A stretch of 64,000 nt of DNA from Thermalbibacter longus (GTDB taxonomy: Bacteria > Chloroflexota > Chloroflexia > Thermomicrobiales > Thermomicrobiaceae), in assembly GCF_023806485.1 (NCBI RefSeq), contig NZ_JAMSLR010000004.1, positions 186,001 through 250,000 of the forward strand, given 5' to 3'. The notes below the pieces were generated by a model. That model saw only the letters and a list, made by a program, of their open reading frames with translations. It did no database searches and was not told the origin of the DNA. Positions 7,773 to 17,514 of the stretch are shown here, in pieces (within the stretch, counting starts at the first letter, position 1; each line of letters starts with the position of its first letter). The translations under genes and the position numbers were made by a program.

Positions 7773-9021
7773 ACTCATGTTCGCTTCCGCGCTCTAGGCC
7801 ACCCTCGATCTCGGTACTCGGGTTGAAGTAGGCGTAGACCGCGGCCGAGAGTCGAGCGATCGGCTCCGATTGCCAGGCTGTCTCCGAGAGCACGACGATC
7901 ACGTAGGTGGCGCCGGGCGAGTACACGATCCCGGCGTCGTGCGTGGCGTTCTCCCAGTTGCCCGTCTTGTTGGCCACGATGACGCTCTCCGGCAGCAGGG
8001 CCGGCAGGCGATCCCGCACACGCTGCCGGGTAAGCAGACCGATCATCTCCCGGCTGGCCTGCTCGTCAACCGCTCGACCGCAGGCCATCCGTTCGAGCAG
8101 CCGGGCCAGGTCTGCGGCAGTCACCGGCAGCGCCGGGTCGTTGACCCGCATCGAGCGCAGGCCCAGCTCTCGCAACCCCTGATCGACGTTGTGCCAGCCT
8201 ACGAGATCTGCCAGGAGCACTGCCGAGGCGTTATCGCTGACCGTGATCATCGCCTCGACAGCCTGGCTCACCGTGATGACCGAGCCGGCCGACCAGCCGA
8301 GCAGCGCCAGGGTCCCGAGATCCTGCTCTGCTGCCTCCTCGGTGATCGTGAGCGACTCGGAGAAGGCGAGGCGTCCTTGGCGCTCCTGGCGGTAGACCTC
8401 GTAGAGGACAGCGAGCTTGTACAGGCTGGCAGCATAGAAAACCTTGTCCGGCTGCACGGCGGCTTCGGTGCCGCTGGTCAGATTGCGGACGACGACCCCG
8501 TACCGGCCGGCATCCGGCCCGAGCGCCTGCTCGATCAATGCCTCGAGCTGGGGATCGTACCGGAGCTCGGACGGTTCCCAGCACCGCGCCATGGGCAAAT
8601 CCGCCATGAAGGCCGGTCTGGGAGTCTCCGCAGGGATCGCTGGAGTAACCGTTGGCGATGCTGTTGCCGGTGAAGGCTGGGTCGATCGACCGGCTGCCCA
8701 CGGCACTGCGGTCGGTGCGGGTGCCGTAGAGGTGGCGCTGGGCGTCGGGGTTGGAATCACGGCCGATATAGGAGTGATCGCCGGATCGGCCTCGGGTGAA
8801 GGCCCAGGCGATCGCGAGCCTTCCAGCGAAGGAGGTGTAGGGGACAGCGGCTGGGGCGTTGCGAGTTCATCAGCCCCCTCGACGTTTCGCTCAACCTGGC
8901 TTTCGAGGGCGAGGAGCAGCGGTGGCAGCAGCGCCAGGATGAGGAATAGGGCAAACCCCAGCGCTACCCAGCGAGCGCCTCTTGCACACTTGGATGAAGA
9001 GAGGTCTGACCGCGGGCGCAT
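7732..9021 (-). CDS. Membrane-anchored class A beta-lactamase-like serine hydrolase
   Basis: A 429-aa protein. Residues about 15-37 form one transmembrane or uncleaved signal segment (WVALGFALFLILALLPPLLL). A Pro/Ser/Thr-rich linker of about 100 residues follows, and then the catalytic domain. The active-site motifs are S199-LYK202 (SxxK), S262-D-N264 (SDN) and K352-T-G354. The Glu of the omega loop is not obvious. The domain should face the cell exterior. A role in beta-lactam hydrolysis or in wall-peptide processing is possible. I chose the ATG at 9021 because AGGTGG precedes it, although the open frame extends to 9369. The gene ends inside convergent ybaB. Confidence 0.85.
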   Translation of the reverse strand: MRPRSDLSSSKCARGARWVALGFALFLILALLPPLLLALESQVERNVEGADELATPQPLSPTPPSLEGSRSPGPSPEADPAITPISAVIPTPTPSATSTAPAPTAVPWAAGRSTQPSPATASPTVTPAIPAETPRPAFMADLPMARCWEPSELRYDPQLEALIEQALGPDAGRYGVVVRNLTSGTEAAVQPDKVFYAASLYKLAVLYEVYRQERQGRLAFSESLTITEEAAEQDLGTLALLGWSAGSVITVSQAVEAMITVSDNASAVLLADLVGWHNVDQGLRELGLRSMRVNDPALPVTAADLARLLERMACGRAVDEQASREMIGLLTRQRVRDRLPALLPESVIVANKTGNWENATHDAGIVYSPGATYVIVVLSETAWQSEPIARLSAAVYAYFNPSTEIEGGLERGSEHEFTSSPEASTLARR

Positions 9022-9439
9022 GACCACCTGGCGAAGAGATATTGGAAACGCCGCGCCGATACAGTACCTCGCCGATTCCGCCGATAGCACCCAGGGCGAG
9101 GCGTGTTGGCTCGCGGGCCCCGACCATGCCGCTCCCTGACCAGCCAGGCTGCAAAGGCCGGCGTCGTCGCTCATCCAAGTAGCAGCGCCGGTCCCCTCGT
9201 CGCTCGCCGGGCTATGCGAAGGATACCGCGGGTGCCGGAGAAATGGGGCCCGGCGACGTGCGGGCCACAGGCGGATCCTGCCGGCGCTGGCTACGCTCCT
9301 GTTCCCCAGCGGGGGTTCTCCTGGGCATGGAGTTGCGATCGCGGACGGCCATTGCCATAGCTCGGTCACACATCCATAATGACCTCTGACGGGAGTTCAG
9401 GCCCGTCGGATCCCGCATTCGTCAGAGAGGTCGCCGGCT
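9022..9439. other. Divergent intergenic region
   Basis: About 420 bases between the beta-lactamase-like gene and a small membrane-protein gene, which are transcribed away from each other. The open frame upstream of 9021 is not protein-like. The only element I can support is the promoter at 9352-9380. Confidence 0.5.
9352..9380 (+). promoter_or_regulatory. Sigma-70-type promoter of the 9440 gene
   Basis: TTGCCA (9352-9357) and CATAAT (9375-9380) are separated by 17 bases. Transcription should start near 9387, about 53 bases before the ATG at 9440. Confidence 0.5.
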
Positions 9440-9790
9440 ATGGCGGGAAAGCCAGTCCAGTCCAAAACCTCGCCAGCGAATCCCGACATCCAGCAAGAGA
9501 TCGGCCTGCACATGGATGCTCTCCGCGAGCTCGGTCCGGGTTACAGCGATGCGGTCGCGGCCTCCTTGCTGGAGCGTCTCGAGCCGCTCATCGAAGCCAA
9601 AGTCGAAGAACGGCTCGCCCAGCGAGGCACGCCGGGCCGGCTCGACCAGCGACAGGTCGGCGCCCTCGCGATTACGCTCGGTTTGGCCATCCCCCTGACG
9701 GCCATCGCTGGAGGAATCGCTGGTCTGACCGGCATCGCCGTCGTCTGGGCAGCGATCCTGTTCATCCTCTGGCGCGTGCGCGTCCTCTGA
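9440..9790 (+). CDS. Small membrane protein of unknown function
   Basis: A 116-aa protein. The N-terminal 65 residues are soluble, with an amphipathic helical part (LLERLEPLIEAKVEERLAQR). Then come two adjacent hydrophobic helices, VGALAITLGLAIPLTAIAGGIAGLTGIAV and WAAILFILW, ending with a short basic tail. I do not recognise the family. The ATG follows AGAGAGG at a suitable distance, and a promoter-like pair lies about 60 bases upstream. It ends 61 bases before the convergent maf stop. Confidence 0.65.
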   Translation: MAGKPVQSKTSPANPDIQQEIGLHMDALRELGPGYSDAVAASLLERLEPLIEAKVEERLAQRGTPGRLDQRQVGALAITLGLAIPLTAIAGGIAGLTGIAVVWAAILFILWRVRVL

Positions 9791-9851
9791 AGCGGCGACC
9801 GGCATCGAGGCAGGCTGTCCCGCTGTTTGCGCAACCGGACGATCGGCGACC

Positions 9852-10520
9852 TCAGGATCCCGTATCCAGCCCGCGCCTGGAGCGTACGCTCGCGAGCAAC
9901 GGGCAGCAAGTGCACTCGGGTGGCAGGCGCTCTGGCGATGGGCACACAGCGATTCCTGCGCGCCTGAGCAGGTCGATTACCGTCCCGAGCGGCAGGCCGA
10001 CGACGTTGCAGTAGCAGCCGCGGTATTCGGCAACTGGATGGAAACGCTCGTCCTGGATGGCATAGGCGCCGGCCTTGTCGAAGGGGTCGCCGCGAGCGAT
10101 CGAAGCTGCGATCTCGTGGTCGCTGTACTCGCGCATCCGCACCCAGGTCACGGCGTGACCGACCCAGATGCGTCGACCTCTCGCGACTGCGACCGCGGTG
10201 ATGACCCGGTGCCAGCGGCCGCGCAGCTCCCGCAGCATCGACCAGGCCTCGGCCTCGTCCACCGGCTTGCTGAGCAGCCGGCCGCTGCGGACGACGACTG
10301 TGTCGGCGGCCAGGACGGGGAGCGCCGGGTAGCGAGCCGCCACGGCGAGCGCCTTGGCGCGCGCCAGCCGGCGAGCGACGCGCTCCGCTCTCGAGTCCTG
10401 AGCGGGCAACTCCTCCGGGATGCCGGCCGGGTCGACGTCGAAGGCCACGCCGAGGCGGCCGAGGAGCTCGCGCCGCCGCGGCGAAGCCGAAGCCAGGACG
10501 AGGACAGGAGCGCGTCTCAC
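9852..10520 (-). CDS. maf: Maf-family nucleotide pyrophosphatase
   Basis: A 222-aa Maf/Ham1-fold protein that hydrolyses non-canonical or methylated NTPs (dTTP/UTP or m7GTP types) to monophosphates. Visible motifs are [12 protein letters not shown] (substrate loop, near the start), ADTVVV (catalytic Asp), SKPVDEAEA and DKAGAYAIQ. The GTG start at 10520 overlaps the rlmD stop (GTGA), so the two are probably translated from one message. The C-terminus runs past the usual end with about 25 residues holding a CTCC cysteine cluster, a small oddity of unknown meaning. Confidence 0.92.
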   Translation of the reverse strand: MRRAPVLVLASASPRRRELLGRLGVAFDVDPAGIPEELPAQDSRAERVARRLARAKALAVAARYPALPVLAADTVVVRSGRLLSKPVDEAEAWSMLRELRGRWHRVITAVAVARGRRIWVGHAVTWVRMREYSDHEIAASIARGDPFDKAGAYAIQDERFHPVAEYRGCYCNVVGLPLGTVIDLLRRAGIAVCPSPERLPPECTCCPLLASVRSRRGLDTGS

Positions 10521-11707
10521 GCCAGCTCCAGTGTGGCTACGGACTCGATGTGGTACGTCTGCGGGAACATGTCGAGCGGCGTGACGTCGAGCAAGCGATA
10601 ACCGTCGTCGCAGAGCCGCCGCAGGTCGCGTGCCAGGGTCGAGGGGTCGCAGGAGACGTAGATCAGCCGCCGTGGCCGCAGCTCGAGGACGGCGTCGAGC
10701 GCGCGCGGATGGCATCCTACCCGGGGCGGGTCGAGGATCACGACGTCGGGCGTCACCTCGAGCTCGCCGAGCACGTCCTCCACCTTCGCGCACACGTACT
10801 CGATGTTCTGGAGCCCCTGCATGTTGTGCTGAGCGTCCTCGGCCGCCGAGGGGGACTCCTCGATCGCGACGACTCGTCGAACCGAGGGGGCGAGGAGCAC
10901 CGCAAAGGTGCCGACACCGGCGTAGGCGTCGACCACCACCTCATGGCCCTTCGGATCGATCCGCTCGCGCACGAGTTCGACCAGCCGCTCGGCCTGGCGG
11001 GTGTTCGTCTGAAAGAACGAAGAGGCCGAAATGCGAAACCGCCGCCCGAGCAGCTCCTCCTCGTAGAACGGTTGCCCGGACGGGATATCGGGTACCAGGT
11101 GCGTCAGGTCGGGCTGAACCAGAAGCTGGCCAGTGTGTACCCCGTAGCGGATCACGACCTGATGCTTCACCTGTGCCTTGCCCTGGATCGCCGCCAGCAC
11201 CTCGTTGATGGCCGGGTGCATGATCAGGCAACGATCGATACGCATGAAATGGCGGCCCTGCCCCGCTCGCGAGACGAAGCCGAGGTTTCCCTCCCGTCTG
11301 ACCGTGAAGCGCGCCTGGTTGCGGTAGCCGTAGGGCTCGGGCGAAGGGACGGTCGGTGAGACCGGCGGGTCGTCGAACTTACCGATCCGCCGGAGTTGCT
11401 CGCGCACGATGTGCCGCTTGAACTCGAGTTGCTGCTCGTAGGCGATGTGCTGCCATTGGCAGCCACCGCATTCGCCGAAGTAGGGGCAGGGCGGCTCGAC
11501 GCGGGAAGCCGCGGGCACGTGCACGGCGACGACTCGTCCCTGGCTGTAGTCACGGCGTTCCCGCTCGACCTCGACGACGACCTGCTCGCCGGGGATGCCG
11601 AAGTCGGCGAACACGACACGACCATCGGCTCGCCCGATGGCCGCACCCTGAAAGGCGATGTCGGTCAGCTCGACCTGGATCTGGGCGCGTTGTCGTGACT
11701 CGGCCAT
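10517..11707 (-). CDS. rlmD: 23S rRNA (uracil-5)-methyltransferase, RlmD/RumA type
   Basis: A 396-aa SAM-dependent RNA m5U methyltransferase. The N-terminal TRAM domain (about 1-60) is followed by the iron-sulphur cysteines [10 protein letters not shown] and a later Cys in RCLIMHP, as in RumA. The methyltransferase part holds [13 protein letters not shown] (SAM-binding), ILDPPRVG and [11 protein letters not shown] with the catalytic Cys. GGAGGA precedes the ATG at 11707. RlmD, TrmA and RlmC are hard to separate by eye; the four Fe-S cysteines favour RlmD or a close paralogue. It lies upstream of maf with a 4-base overlap. Confidence 0.92.
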   Translation of the reverse strand: MAESRQRAQIQVELTDIAFQGAAIGRADGRVVFADFGIPGEQVVVEVERERRDYSQGRVVAVHVPAASRVEPPCPYFGECGGCQWQHIAYEQQLEFKRHIVREQLRRIGKFDDPPVSPTVPSPEPYGYRNQARFTVRREGNLGFVSRAGQGRHFMRIDRCLIMHPAINEVLAAIQGKAQVKHQVVIRYGVHTGQLLVQPDLTHLVPDIPSGQPFYEEELLGRRFRISASSFFQTNTRQAERLVELVRERIDPKGHEVVVDAYAGVGTFAVLLAPSVRRVVAIEESPSAAEDAQHNMQGLQNIEYVCAKVEDVLGELEVTPDVVILDPPRVGCHPRALDAVLELRPRRLIYVSCDPSTLARDLRRLCDDGYRLLDVTPLDMFPQTYHIESVATLELA

Positions 11708-11851
11708 CGCTCCTCCATTCGGTCTGCTAAGTGTAGGAGCGCGGCAAGCGACCGCCAAGGCGAGCGCGGCCCGCTTGAGAGCGAGGGAGCGAACGGCTAT
11801 GCTTGCGTTCGCGCAGAACGCCGGAGGAAATGACCGGAGGCGAGGGCAGCC

Positions 11852-12829
11852 GTGATCCGGCTGGAGCTGTTGACGGGCAACGAGCGACGAGCAGGGGAAG
11901 TTTCGCTCGACGATCTCGACGCCATCGTCGCTGATCCGCGCCATCTTCTCTGGATCGACCTGCAGGACCCGACAGAGCGCGACTTCGAGCTGCTCCGGCG
12001 CGAGTTCGGATTCCACCCGCTCGCGCTCGAGGACGCGCGCCGGCGCCACGAGCGTCCGAAGCTCGACCTCTACGAGGACTATCTCTTCCTGGTCTTTTAC
12101 GCGGTGCGGGCCGGCGGAGAGGGGCAACTCTTCGCCACGCAGGAACTGTCCCTGTTCATCGGCAAGAACTATCTCGTCACCGCGCACCATGAGCCGTGCC
12201 CGGAGATCGAGGCGATCGCTGAGCGCTGGCGCGAGCAGGCTGACCAGATAGCGGAGTCGAAACAGCGTGTCGCGCTGCTTCTCTACACCCTGCTCGATAC
12301 CATCGTCGACAACTACTTTCCCATCCTCGACACGCTGGCCGACCGTACGGACAGGCTGGAGGAGGCGATCTTCCAGGGCAATGATCCGCAGGCGCTCGAG
12401 GAACTCTTCCAGCTTCGCAAGGGCTTGCTGGCGCTGCGCCGGGTCGTCGGGCCGGAGCGCGATGTGCTCAACCTGCTCACCCGGCGCGATATCGAGCTAC
12501 TCGGGCCAGACACCGCCGTGTACTTTCAGGACGTCTACGACCACATCCTGCGCGTAACCGACGCGATCGATACCTACCGGGACTTGTTGGCCAGCGCGCT
12601 CGATGCGTATCTCTCGGTCGTGTCGAACAATCTCAACAAGGTGATGCGAACGCTGACCGCCTGGAGCATCATCTTGATGTCGCTCGCGCTCATCGCCGGC
12701 ATCTACGGGATGAACTTCCATCTAACTCCCTCCGAAGACTGGCCCCTGGGTTTCGAGTTCGCGACCGCGCTGATGGTGGTGCTCGGGGTGTCCTTGTTCA
12801 CCATCTTCAAGGCGATCGACTGGCTCTAG
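11852..12829 (+). CDS. corA: CorA-family magnesium/cobalt transporter
   Basis: A 325-aa 2-TM-GxN metal ion channel. The large N-terminal cytoplasmic funnel domain (about 1-255) has the [27 protein letters not shown] segment. The two C-terminal transmembrane helices flank the selectivity signature Y-G286-M-N288, and the short tail ends FKAIDWL. The length is normal. The GTG at 11852 follows GGAGGCGAGGG. The gene is divergent from rlmD. No Mg riboswitch is visible in the 144-base gap. Confidence 0.95.
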   Translation: MIRLELLTGNERRAGEVSLDDLDAIVADPRHLLWIDLQDPTERDFELLRREFGFHPLALEDARRRHERPKLDLYEDYLFLVFYAVRAGGEGQLFATQELSLFIGKNYLVTAHHEPCPEIEAIAERWREQADQIAESKQRVALLLYTLLDTIVDNYFPILDTLADRTDRLEEAIFQGNDPQALEELFQLRKGLLALRRVVGPERDVLNLLTRRDIELLGPDTAVYFQDVYDHILRVTDAIDTYRDLLASALDAYLSVVSNNLNKVMRTLTAWSIILMSLALIAGIYGMNFHLTPSEDWPLGFEFATALMVVLGVSLFTIFKAIDWL

Positions 12830-13079
12830 TGCCGGGGCCTGCCAGTCTAGGTGATCGACGCCTGTCACCTATGGGTGCGAGACTCGTGGACAGCACGGCT
12901 CGGCCCGAGCCACGCGCCTGGGCCACTGGATGGGCCAGTGGTGAGACGTCTCGATCGGCTGGCGAGTTCCCGAACTGCGGTACACTAGGGCAGCAAGCAA
13001 TCCCAGGCTACTCCGCCGAGAGACGGCCGCGCGCATCGAGCGGCCAAGCCGGCGCCGCCGGCAGGAAAGGGGAAGCACC

Positions 13080-14375
13080 ATGCCGCGCGACAGCTTGATC
13101 CCGACCGAGACTGTCATCGCGCTCGACAGTGTGCCCATCCGTTTCGGGCTCGGCGCCTCGCAAGAGCTCGGGTACGAGCTGAACCGGCTCGGCGTGCGCC
13201 GCGCTCTCCTCGTGGCCGATCGCAATCTGCGGCAGTTCGGCTTGGTCGAGAAGCTGGAGCGGATCGTCCGCGACGCTGGGGTGGAGCTCGACGTCTACGA
13301 TGACGTCCATGTGGAGCCGACCGACCGATCGATCAACGAGGCGATCGCCTACGCTCGCAAGACCCAGCCCGAAGCGTTCATCTCGCTCGGCGGCGGCAGC
13401 ACCATCGATACCGCTAAGGCGATGAACCTCTTCTCCACTCACCCTGGCGAGCTGATAGACTACATCAACAAGCCGATCGGCCAGGGGAAGCCGGTGCCAG
13501 GCCCGCTCAAGCCGCACATCGCTCTCCCGACCACCTCCGGCACCGGGAGCGAAACGACGGCCGTCATCGTGCTCGACCTGCTGCAGCTCAAGGTCAAGAC
13601 CGGCATCTCCCATCGCTACATCCGCCCCACGCTCGCCATCATCGACCCGCTCAACACGTTGTCCTGCCCACCCATGGTCACTGCCTGCGCCGGCTTCGAC
13701 GTGCTGTGTCACGCGATCGAGTCCTATACCGCGCGGCCGTACAACGTGCGGCCGGCGGTCGAAAACCCGGCTGAGCGACCGATCTATATCGGCTCGAACC
13801 CCATCTCGGATCTCTGGTGCCGCCAGGCCATCGAGTGGTGCGCTCGGTACCTGCGCCGGGCGGTATTCAACCCGCTCGATCTCGAGGCGCGCAGCTACAT
13901 GGCCCTGGCCAGCACCTTCGCCGGCATCGGCTTCGGGAACTCAGGCGTGCATATTCCGCACGCCATGTCGTATCCAGTGGCGGGTATGGTGCGGGACTAC
14001 TTCCCGCCGGATTACGACGTGGACGAGCCGCTGGTGCCGCATGGCCTCTCGGTGATCATCAACGCGCCGGCCGCCTTCCGCTTCACCGCCCCGGCCTGGC
14101 CTGAGCGCCACGCGGAGGTGGCAGCGATCCTCGGCGTGGAGACTCGCGGTATGCCGGTGCGCGAGGCGGCGGATGCGCTGGCTGATGCCATCAAGCAGCT
14201 TATGCGCGATCTCGGCATTCCCAACGGCCTGGAGGAGCTTGGGTACAGCGAGCGTGACCTGCCAGGGCTGGTCGAGGGGACGCTCAAGCAGCAGCGCATC
14301 CTGGTCGGCTCGCCTCGACCTGTCGGCGAGAAGGAGCTCGGGGAGATTTTCCGCGCCGCCATGCGCTACTGGTAG
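13080..14375 (+). CDS. Iron-containing alcohol dehydrogenase, hydroxyacid-oxoacid transhydrogenase-like
   Basis: A 431-aa group III Fe-dependent dehydrogenase. The NAD-binding part has FISLGGGSTIDTAKAMNL and PTTSGTGSETT. The metal ligands are in GFDVLCHAIESYTA, VHIPHAMSYPVAG and PLVPHGLSV. The insertion NPISDLWCRQAIEW and overall length match the ADHFE1/hydroxyacid-oxoacid transhydrogenase branch, which moves hydride between gamma-hydroxybutyrate and 2-oxoglutarate. Simple alcohol dehydrogenase activity is the alternative. AGGAAAGGGG precedes the ATG. A hairpin terminator follows. Confidence 0.88.
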   Translation: MPRDSLIPTETVIALDSVPIRFGLGASQELGYELNRLGVRRALLVADRNLRQFGLVEKLERIVRDAGVELDVYDDVHVEPTDRSINEAIAYARKTQPEAFISLGGGSTIDTAKAMNLFSTHPGELIDYINKPIGQGKPVPGPLKPHIALPTTSGTGSETTAVIVLDLLQLKVKTGISHRYIRPTLAIIDPLNTLSCPPMVTACAGFDVLCHAIESYTARPYNVRPAVENPAERPIYIGSNPISDLWCRQAIEWCARYLRRAVFNPLDLEARSYMALASTFAGIGFGNSGVHIPHAMSYPVAGMVRDYFPPDYDVDEPLVPHGLSVIINAPAAFRFTAPAWPERHAEVAAILGVETRGMPVREAADALADAIKQLMRDLGIPNGLEELGYSERDLPGLVEGTLKQQRILVGSPRPVGEKELGEIFRAAMRYW

Positions 14376-14397
14376 GCCATCTTAGGGCAATCCATAC

Positions 14398-14422
14398 CCC
14401 CGGATCGATCCTCGATCCGGGG
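14398..14422 (+). terminator. Hairpin after the Fe-dehydrogenase gene
   Basis: A perfect 11-bp stem (CCCCGGATCGA pairing with its complement) closes a 3-base loop 22 bases past the stop codon. No T-run follows, so it may act as a pause or RNA end-protecting hairpin rather than a classical intrinsic terminator. Confidence 0.55.
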
Positions 14423-14481
14423 ACAGTGCGACCGGCGGCGAGGGGAGGGAGCAACGGGCGACAGCGGACGGAGGCCGGAGG

Positions 14482-14919
14482 ATGACGCCACGGGTGCATA
14501 CTGGTCTTCGGGCTATCGGCTGGGTCGTTCTGGCCTGGCTCGGCTACCACGCGGTGAGCCTGGTGCGCGTGCTGCCGCTGGAGGTCTACGAGTGCGGCGA
14601 GTGGCGCGGGCGCGAGCTGGCCCCCTTCATCGTCATCCTCGACTTGCCCCTGCTGCTTGCGGGGTTGCTCCTGCTGCTCGGTGTCCGCCGTCCCTGGGCC
14701 TACCTCCCCAGCCCGCTCGCAATCGGGCTCGTGTACGCCCGGCCTGAGCTGCACTACCTTCGGCTGATCGGGCTGACCGCGGTGCCGTGCGCGCTCGGCA
14801 TTCCGCGCTGGGAGTGGCTTCTTCACCTGAGTGTCGGCATCGACGCGGCCATCGCGGTGCTGTGCCTCGGGTTGGCGGGCTGGTACTGGCGTGGCTGGCA
14901 CCTCCAGGTGAGCCGGTAA
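14482..14919 (+). CDS. Small integral membrane protein
   Basis: A 145-aa protein with about four hydrophobic helices (AIGWVVLAWLGYHAVSL, FIVILDLPLLLAGLLLLLGV, YLRLIGLTAVPCALGI, SVGIDAAIAVLCLGLAGWYW) joined by short charged loops. I do not recognise the family. GGAGG lies a few bases before the ATG. The decayed-looking membrane gene starts one base after its stop, so the two were probably an operon. Confidence 0.65.
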   Translation: MTPRVHTGLRAIGWVVLAWLGYHAVSLVRVLPLEVYECGEWRGRELAPFIVILDLPLLLAGLLLLLGVRRPWAYLPSPLAIGLVYARPELHYLRLIGLTAVPCALGIPRWEWLLHLSVGIDAAIAVLCLGLAGWYWRGWHLQVSR

Positions 14920-14920
14920 G

Positions 14921-15460
14921 GTGAGAACTTGCTTGGCCCGGATGGAGGTGTGCGGTTTCGGTGGACCATCGTGGAACGTTGCTGCGCCTCGCCGGGGGGC
15001 CGCCTGCCTGGTCGTGCTGGCGCTTATCGGTTGGGTCGGCTTGGCTACGGCCGGTCACCTGCTGGTGGGATGGGCGAGGCGCTCGTCGCCGCACGCTGGT
15101 ACGTGATCGGGCTGGGCGGTGCGGGGCTCGTCTATGCGCTCGTCGGCGCGTCGCTGGTGACGCGCGGGCGCTCGCGGCGCTGATTGCTCGCGCTCGCCCT
15201 GCTCGCGGGCGCGATCTATGCCGCCCTCGCCGCGCTCGTGCCTACCGGCCTGGTGCCGCGCTTCGATGACCCGGTCTCGCTCAGCCATTTCGGGCTGGGC
15301 CTGCTGGCCTTCGTCTGCCTCGCGCTCGCGCTGTACTACTGCTGCCACGGGCGAGAGCAGCCGCCTGATGCCGAGGCCCCCGGTGCCGGCTCCGCTCCCG
15401 GCTCCCCCGCGAACGCTCCAGGCGGCCCGAGCGCTCGACCTACGGCGGCCGGAGGAGTGA
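14921..15460 (+). pseudogene. Disrupted multi-helix membrane protein
   Basis: Two frames share one membrane-protein pattern. Frame 2 holds ACLVVLALIGWVGLATAGHLLVG and stops at 15106. Frame 1 continues with ARWYVIGLGGAGLVYALVGASL, meets a TGA at 15181-15183, then resumes in the same frame with LLALALLAGAIYAALAALV and FGLGLLAFVCLALALYY. A one-base deletion near 15065-15075 plus a nonsense codon would explain this. The helices with a GHLLVG loop resemble small four-helix proteins of the DUF4383 kind, but that is only an impression. The alternative is two or three tiny overlapping genes. Confidence 0.45.
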
Positions 15461-15540
15461 ACGCACGGGAGTCGCTTCGAACCGGCGGAGCGAGGAGCTG
15501 GGCGACGGCGTTGACGTTCCGTCGCGTCGCCGACGGGCGC

Positions 15541-15549
15541 TGCTATGAT
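15541..15549 (+). promoter_or_regulatory. Extended -10 promoter of the acyl-CoA carboxylase genes
   Basis: TGC-TATGAT lies 45 bases before the TTG start of the beta subunit. A TTGACG at 15511 is too far away to be its -35, so the extended -10 would have to carry recognition. Confidence 0.4.
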
Positions 15550-15593
15550 AGGCGCGAGCGCGGCACAGGGGGCCTGCTGGAGGGTGGACGACG

Positions 15594-17144
15594 TTGCGGG
15601 AGATCGGCAGCAAGCGGGAACGCCTGGAGGCGATCCGGGCGGAGATCGCGGCGCAGGAGGCGGAGGCGGCGCGCCGGCAGCACGAGAGGGGCAAGCTCAC
15701 TGCCCGGGAGCGGATCGAGCACCTGCTCGACCCTGGCTCGTTCATGGAGCTCGACGCGCTGGTCCAGCATCGCTCCACCTTCTTCGGGATGGAGCGTCGT
15801 CGCCCCTACGGGGACGGCGTGGTCACCGGCTACGGCACGATCGATGGCCGCACCGTGGCCGTCTTCTCGCAGGACTTCACCGTCTTCGGTGGCAGCCTGG
15901 GTGAGGCCTTCGCCGCCAAGATGGTGAAGGTGATGGATCTCGCGCTCAAGATCGGCTGCCCGATCATCGGGATCAACGACTCGGCCGGTGCCCGGATCCA
16001 GGAGGGGGTCGAGGGGCTGGCCGGGTACGGTGAGGTCTTCTACCGTAACGTCCAGGCCTCGGGCGTGATCCCTCAGATCTCGATCATCGCCGGTCCCTGT
16101 GCCGGCGGAGCGGTCTACTCGCCGGCCATGACCGACTTCGTCTTCATGGTCCGCGGCATCTCGCAAATGTTCATTACCGGGCCGGACGTGATCCGCACGG
16201 TGACTGGCGAGGAGGTCACCCACGAGCAGCTCGGCGGCGCGGAGACGCACACCAGCTTGAGTGGGGTGGCGCACTTCGCTGCCGACGATGAAGACGAGCT
16301 CTTCCAGCAGGTGCGTGCGCTCCTGAGCTTTCTGCCGTCGAACAACCTGGAAGACCCGCCATACGTGACGCCGAGCGACGCCCCGGAGCGCGAAGACCCG
16401 GCACTCGACGACCTGGTGCCCGAGATCAGCAGCAAGCCCTATGACATGCACGAGGTCATCGCCCGGATCGTGGATGACGGTGAGTTCTTCGAGGTGCAGC
16501 CGGCCTGGGCGCAGAACATCATCATTGGCTTCGCTCGTCTGGATGGCCATCCGGTCGGCATCGTCGCGAACCAGCCTCGGGTGCTGGCCGGCACGCTCGA
16601 CATCGATGCCTCGGTGAAGGCGGCGCGGTTCGTGCGCTTCTGCGACGCCTTCAACATCCCGCTGATCACGCTGGTGGACGTGCCGGGCTTCCTCCCTGGC
16701 ACTCAGCAGGAGTACGGGGGGATCATCCGCCATGGCTCCAAGCTGCTCTACGCCTACTGCGAGGCCACGGTACCGAAGCTCACTGTGATCACTCGCAAGG
16801 CCTACGGTGGCGCCTACGTGGTGATGGCGTCGCGCGCGCTGCGCTCGGACTTCAACCTCGCTTGGCCGACTGCCGAGATCGCGGTGATGGGCCCGGAAGC
16901 AGCGGTAAACCTGCTCTTCCGGCGCGAGCTGGAAGCCGCCGCAGATCCCGAGTCTCGCCGGCGGGAGCTGGTCTCCGAGTACGAGCAGCAGTTCGCCACC
17001 CCATATCAGGCCGCGGCTCGCGGCTTCGTCGACGACGTGATCCTGCCGCGGCAGACCCGCCCCTGGCTGATCCGCGCGCTGCGGGTCGCCCGGGAGAAGC
17101 GAGTGAGCCGGCCGGCCCGCAAGCACGGGAACATCCCGCTGTGA
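15594..17144 (+). CDS. Acyl-CoA carboxylase beta (carboxyltransferase) subunit
   Basis: A 516-aa carboxyltransferase that moves the carboxyl group from biotin to propionyl-CoA, or possibly acetyl-CoA. The N-domain contains [31 protein letters not shown] and the oxyanion-hole region [17 protein letters not shown]. The C-domain contains [13 protein letters not shown] and the [12 protein letters not shown] loop. The length (516) is that of PccB/AccD-type enzymes. The TTG start follows GGAGGG. The epsilon-like gene overlaps its stop by 4 bases and the biotin carboxylase follows, so the three form a holoenzyme set. By subunit pattern, propionyl-CoA is the best guess for substrate. Confidence 0.94.
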   Translation: MREIGSKRERLEAIRAEIAAQEAEAARRQHERGKLTARERIEHLLDPGSFMELDALVQHRSTFFGMERRRPYGDGVVTGYGTIDGRTVAVFSQDFTVFGGSLGEAFAAKMVKVMDLALKIGCPIIGINDSAGARIQEGVEGLAGYGEVFYRNVQASGVIPQISIIAGPCAGGAVYSPAMTDFVFMVRGISQMFITGPDVIRTVTGEEVTHEQLGGAETHTSLSGVAHFAADDEDELFQQVRALLSFLPSNNLEDPPYVTPSDAPEREDPALDDLVPEISSKPYDMHEVIARIVDDGEFFEVQPAWAQNIIIGFARLDGHPVGIVANQPRVLAGTLDIDASVKAARFVRFCDAFNIPLITLVDVPGFLPGTQQEYGGIIRHGSKLLYAYCEATVPKLTVITRKAYGGAYVVMASRALRSDFNLAWPTAEIAVMGPEAAVNLLFRRELEAAADPESRRRELVSEYEQQFATPYQAAARGFVDDVILPRQTRPWLIRALRVAREKRVSRPARKHGNIPL

Positions 17145-17401
17145 CGGAGCAGCGCTGGATGACGGTGGGAGACACCGAGCTCAGACTTCGTGTCCAGCCG
17201 GAGCCCGAGCCGGTCGAGCTGGCTGCTCTGCTCGTGGCGCTCCGTCGTCACCGCTCGACTAGGGGCGTGAGCGCGGGTGCAGCGTGGTCGGCCGAGCGCT
17301 GGCGGCGTGAAGGCCGCGTGGCCAGCCGGTGGCGGCCGACCGCCGGGTGGCGAGAGGTCGCTCGATCGGAAGGGGTGGGCTCCAGTCATGGTTCGCTCTA
17401 G
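17141..17401 (+). CDS. Acyl-CoA carboxylase epsilon subunit-like small protein
   Basis: An 86-aa protein starting at a GTG that overlaps the beta-subunit stop (GTGA). The segment [20 protein letters not shown] followed by [15 protein letters not shown] and a TAGWREVAR end matches the layout of the actinobacterial acyl-CoA carboxylase epsilon subunit: an N-terminal strand-helix with ELAAL, then a Trp/Arg-rich tail. In Streptomyces and Mycobacterium this subunit stabilises or activates the alpha-beta complex. The position between the beta and alpha genes supports the assignment. Similarity is short, so the call rests partly on context. Confidence 0.65.
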   Translation: MTEQRWMTVGDTELRLRVQPEPEPVELAALLVALRRHRSTRGVSAGAAWSAERWRREGRVASRWRPTAGWREVARSEGVGSSHGSL

Positions 17402-17514
17402 GCGTGAGGGCGTCACTCCGAAGGGCCAGTGAACCGGGTGGAGATGGACGTGCTTGAACTGTCGAGATCGGGAAGGGGAGGGCGTTCCGTGCCCGCGCGT
17501 GTATGCCGGAGAGC

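Noticed and set aside
15543-17126. 527-codon open frame on the minus strand opposite the carboxyltransferase
   Set aside because: A shadow of the strongly GC-biased third codon positions of the real gene; the His/Asp-rich product has no family features.
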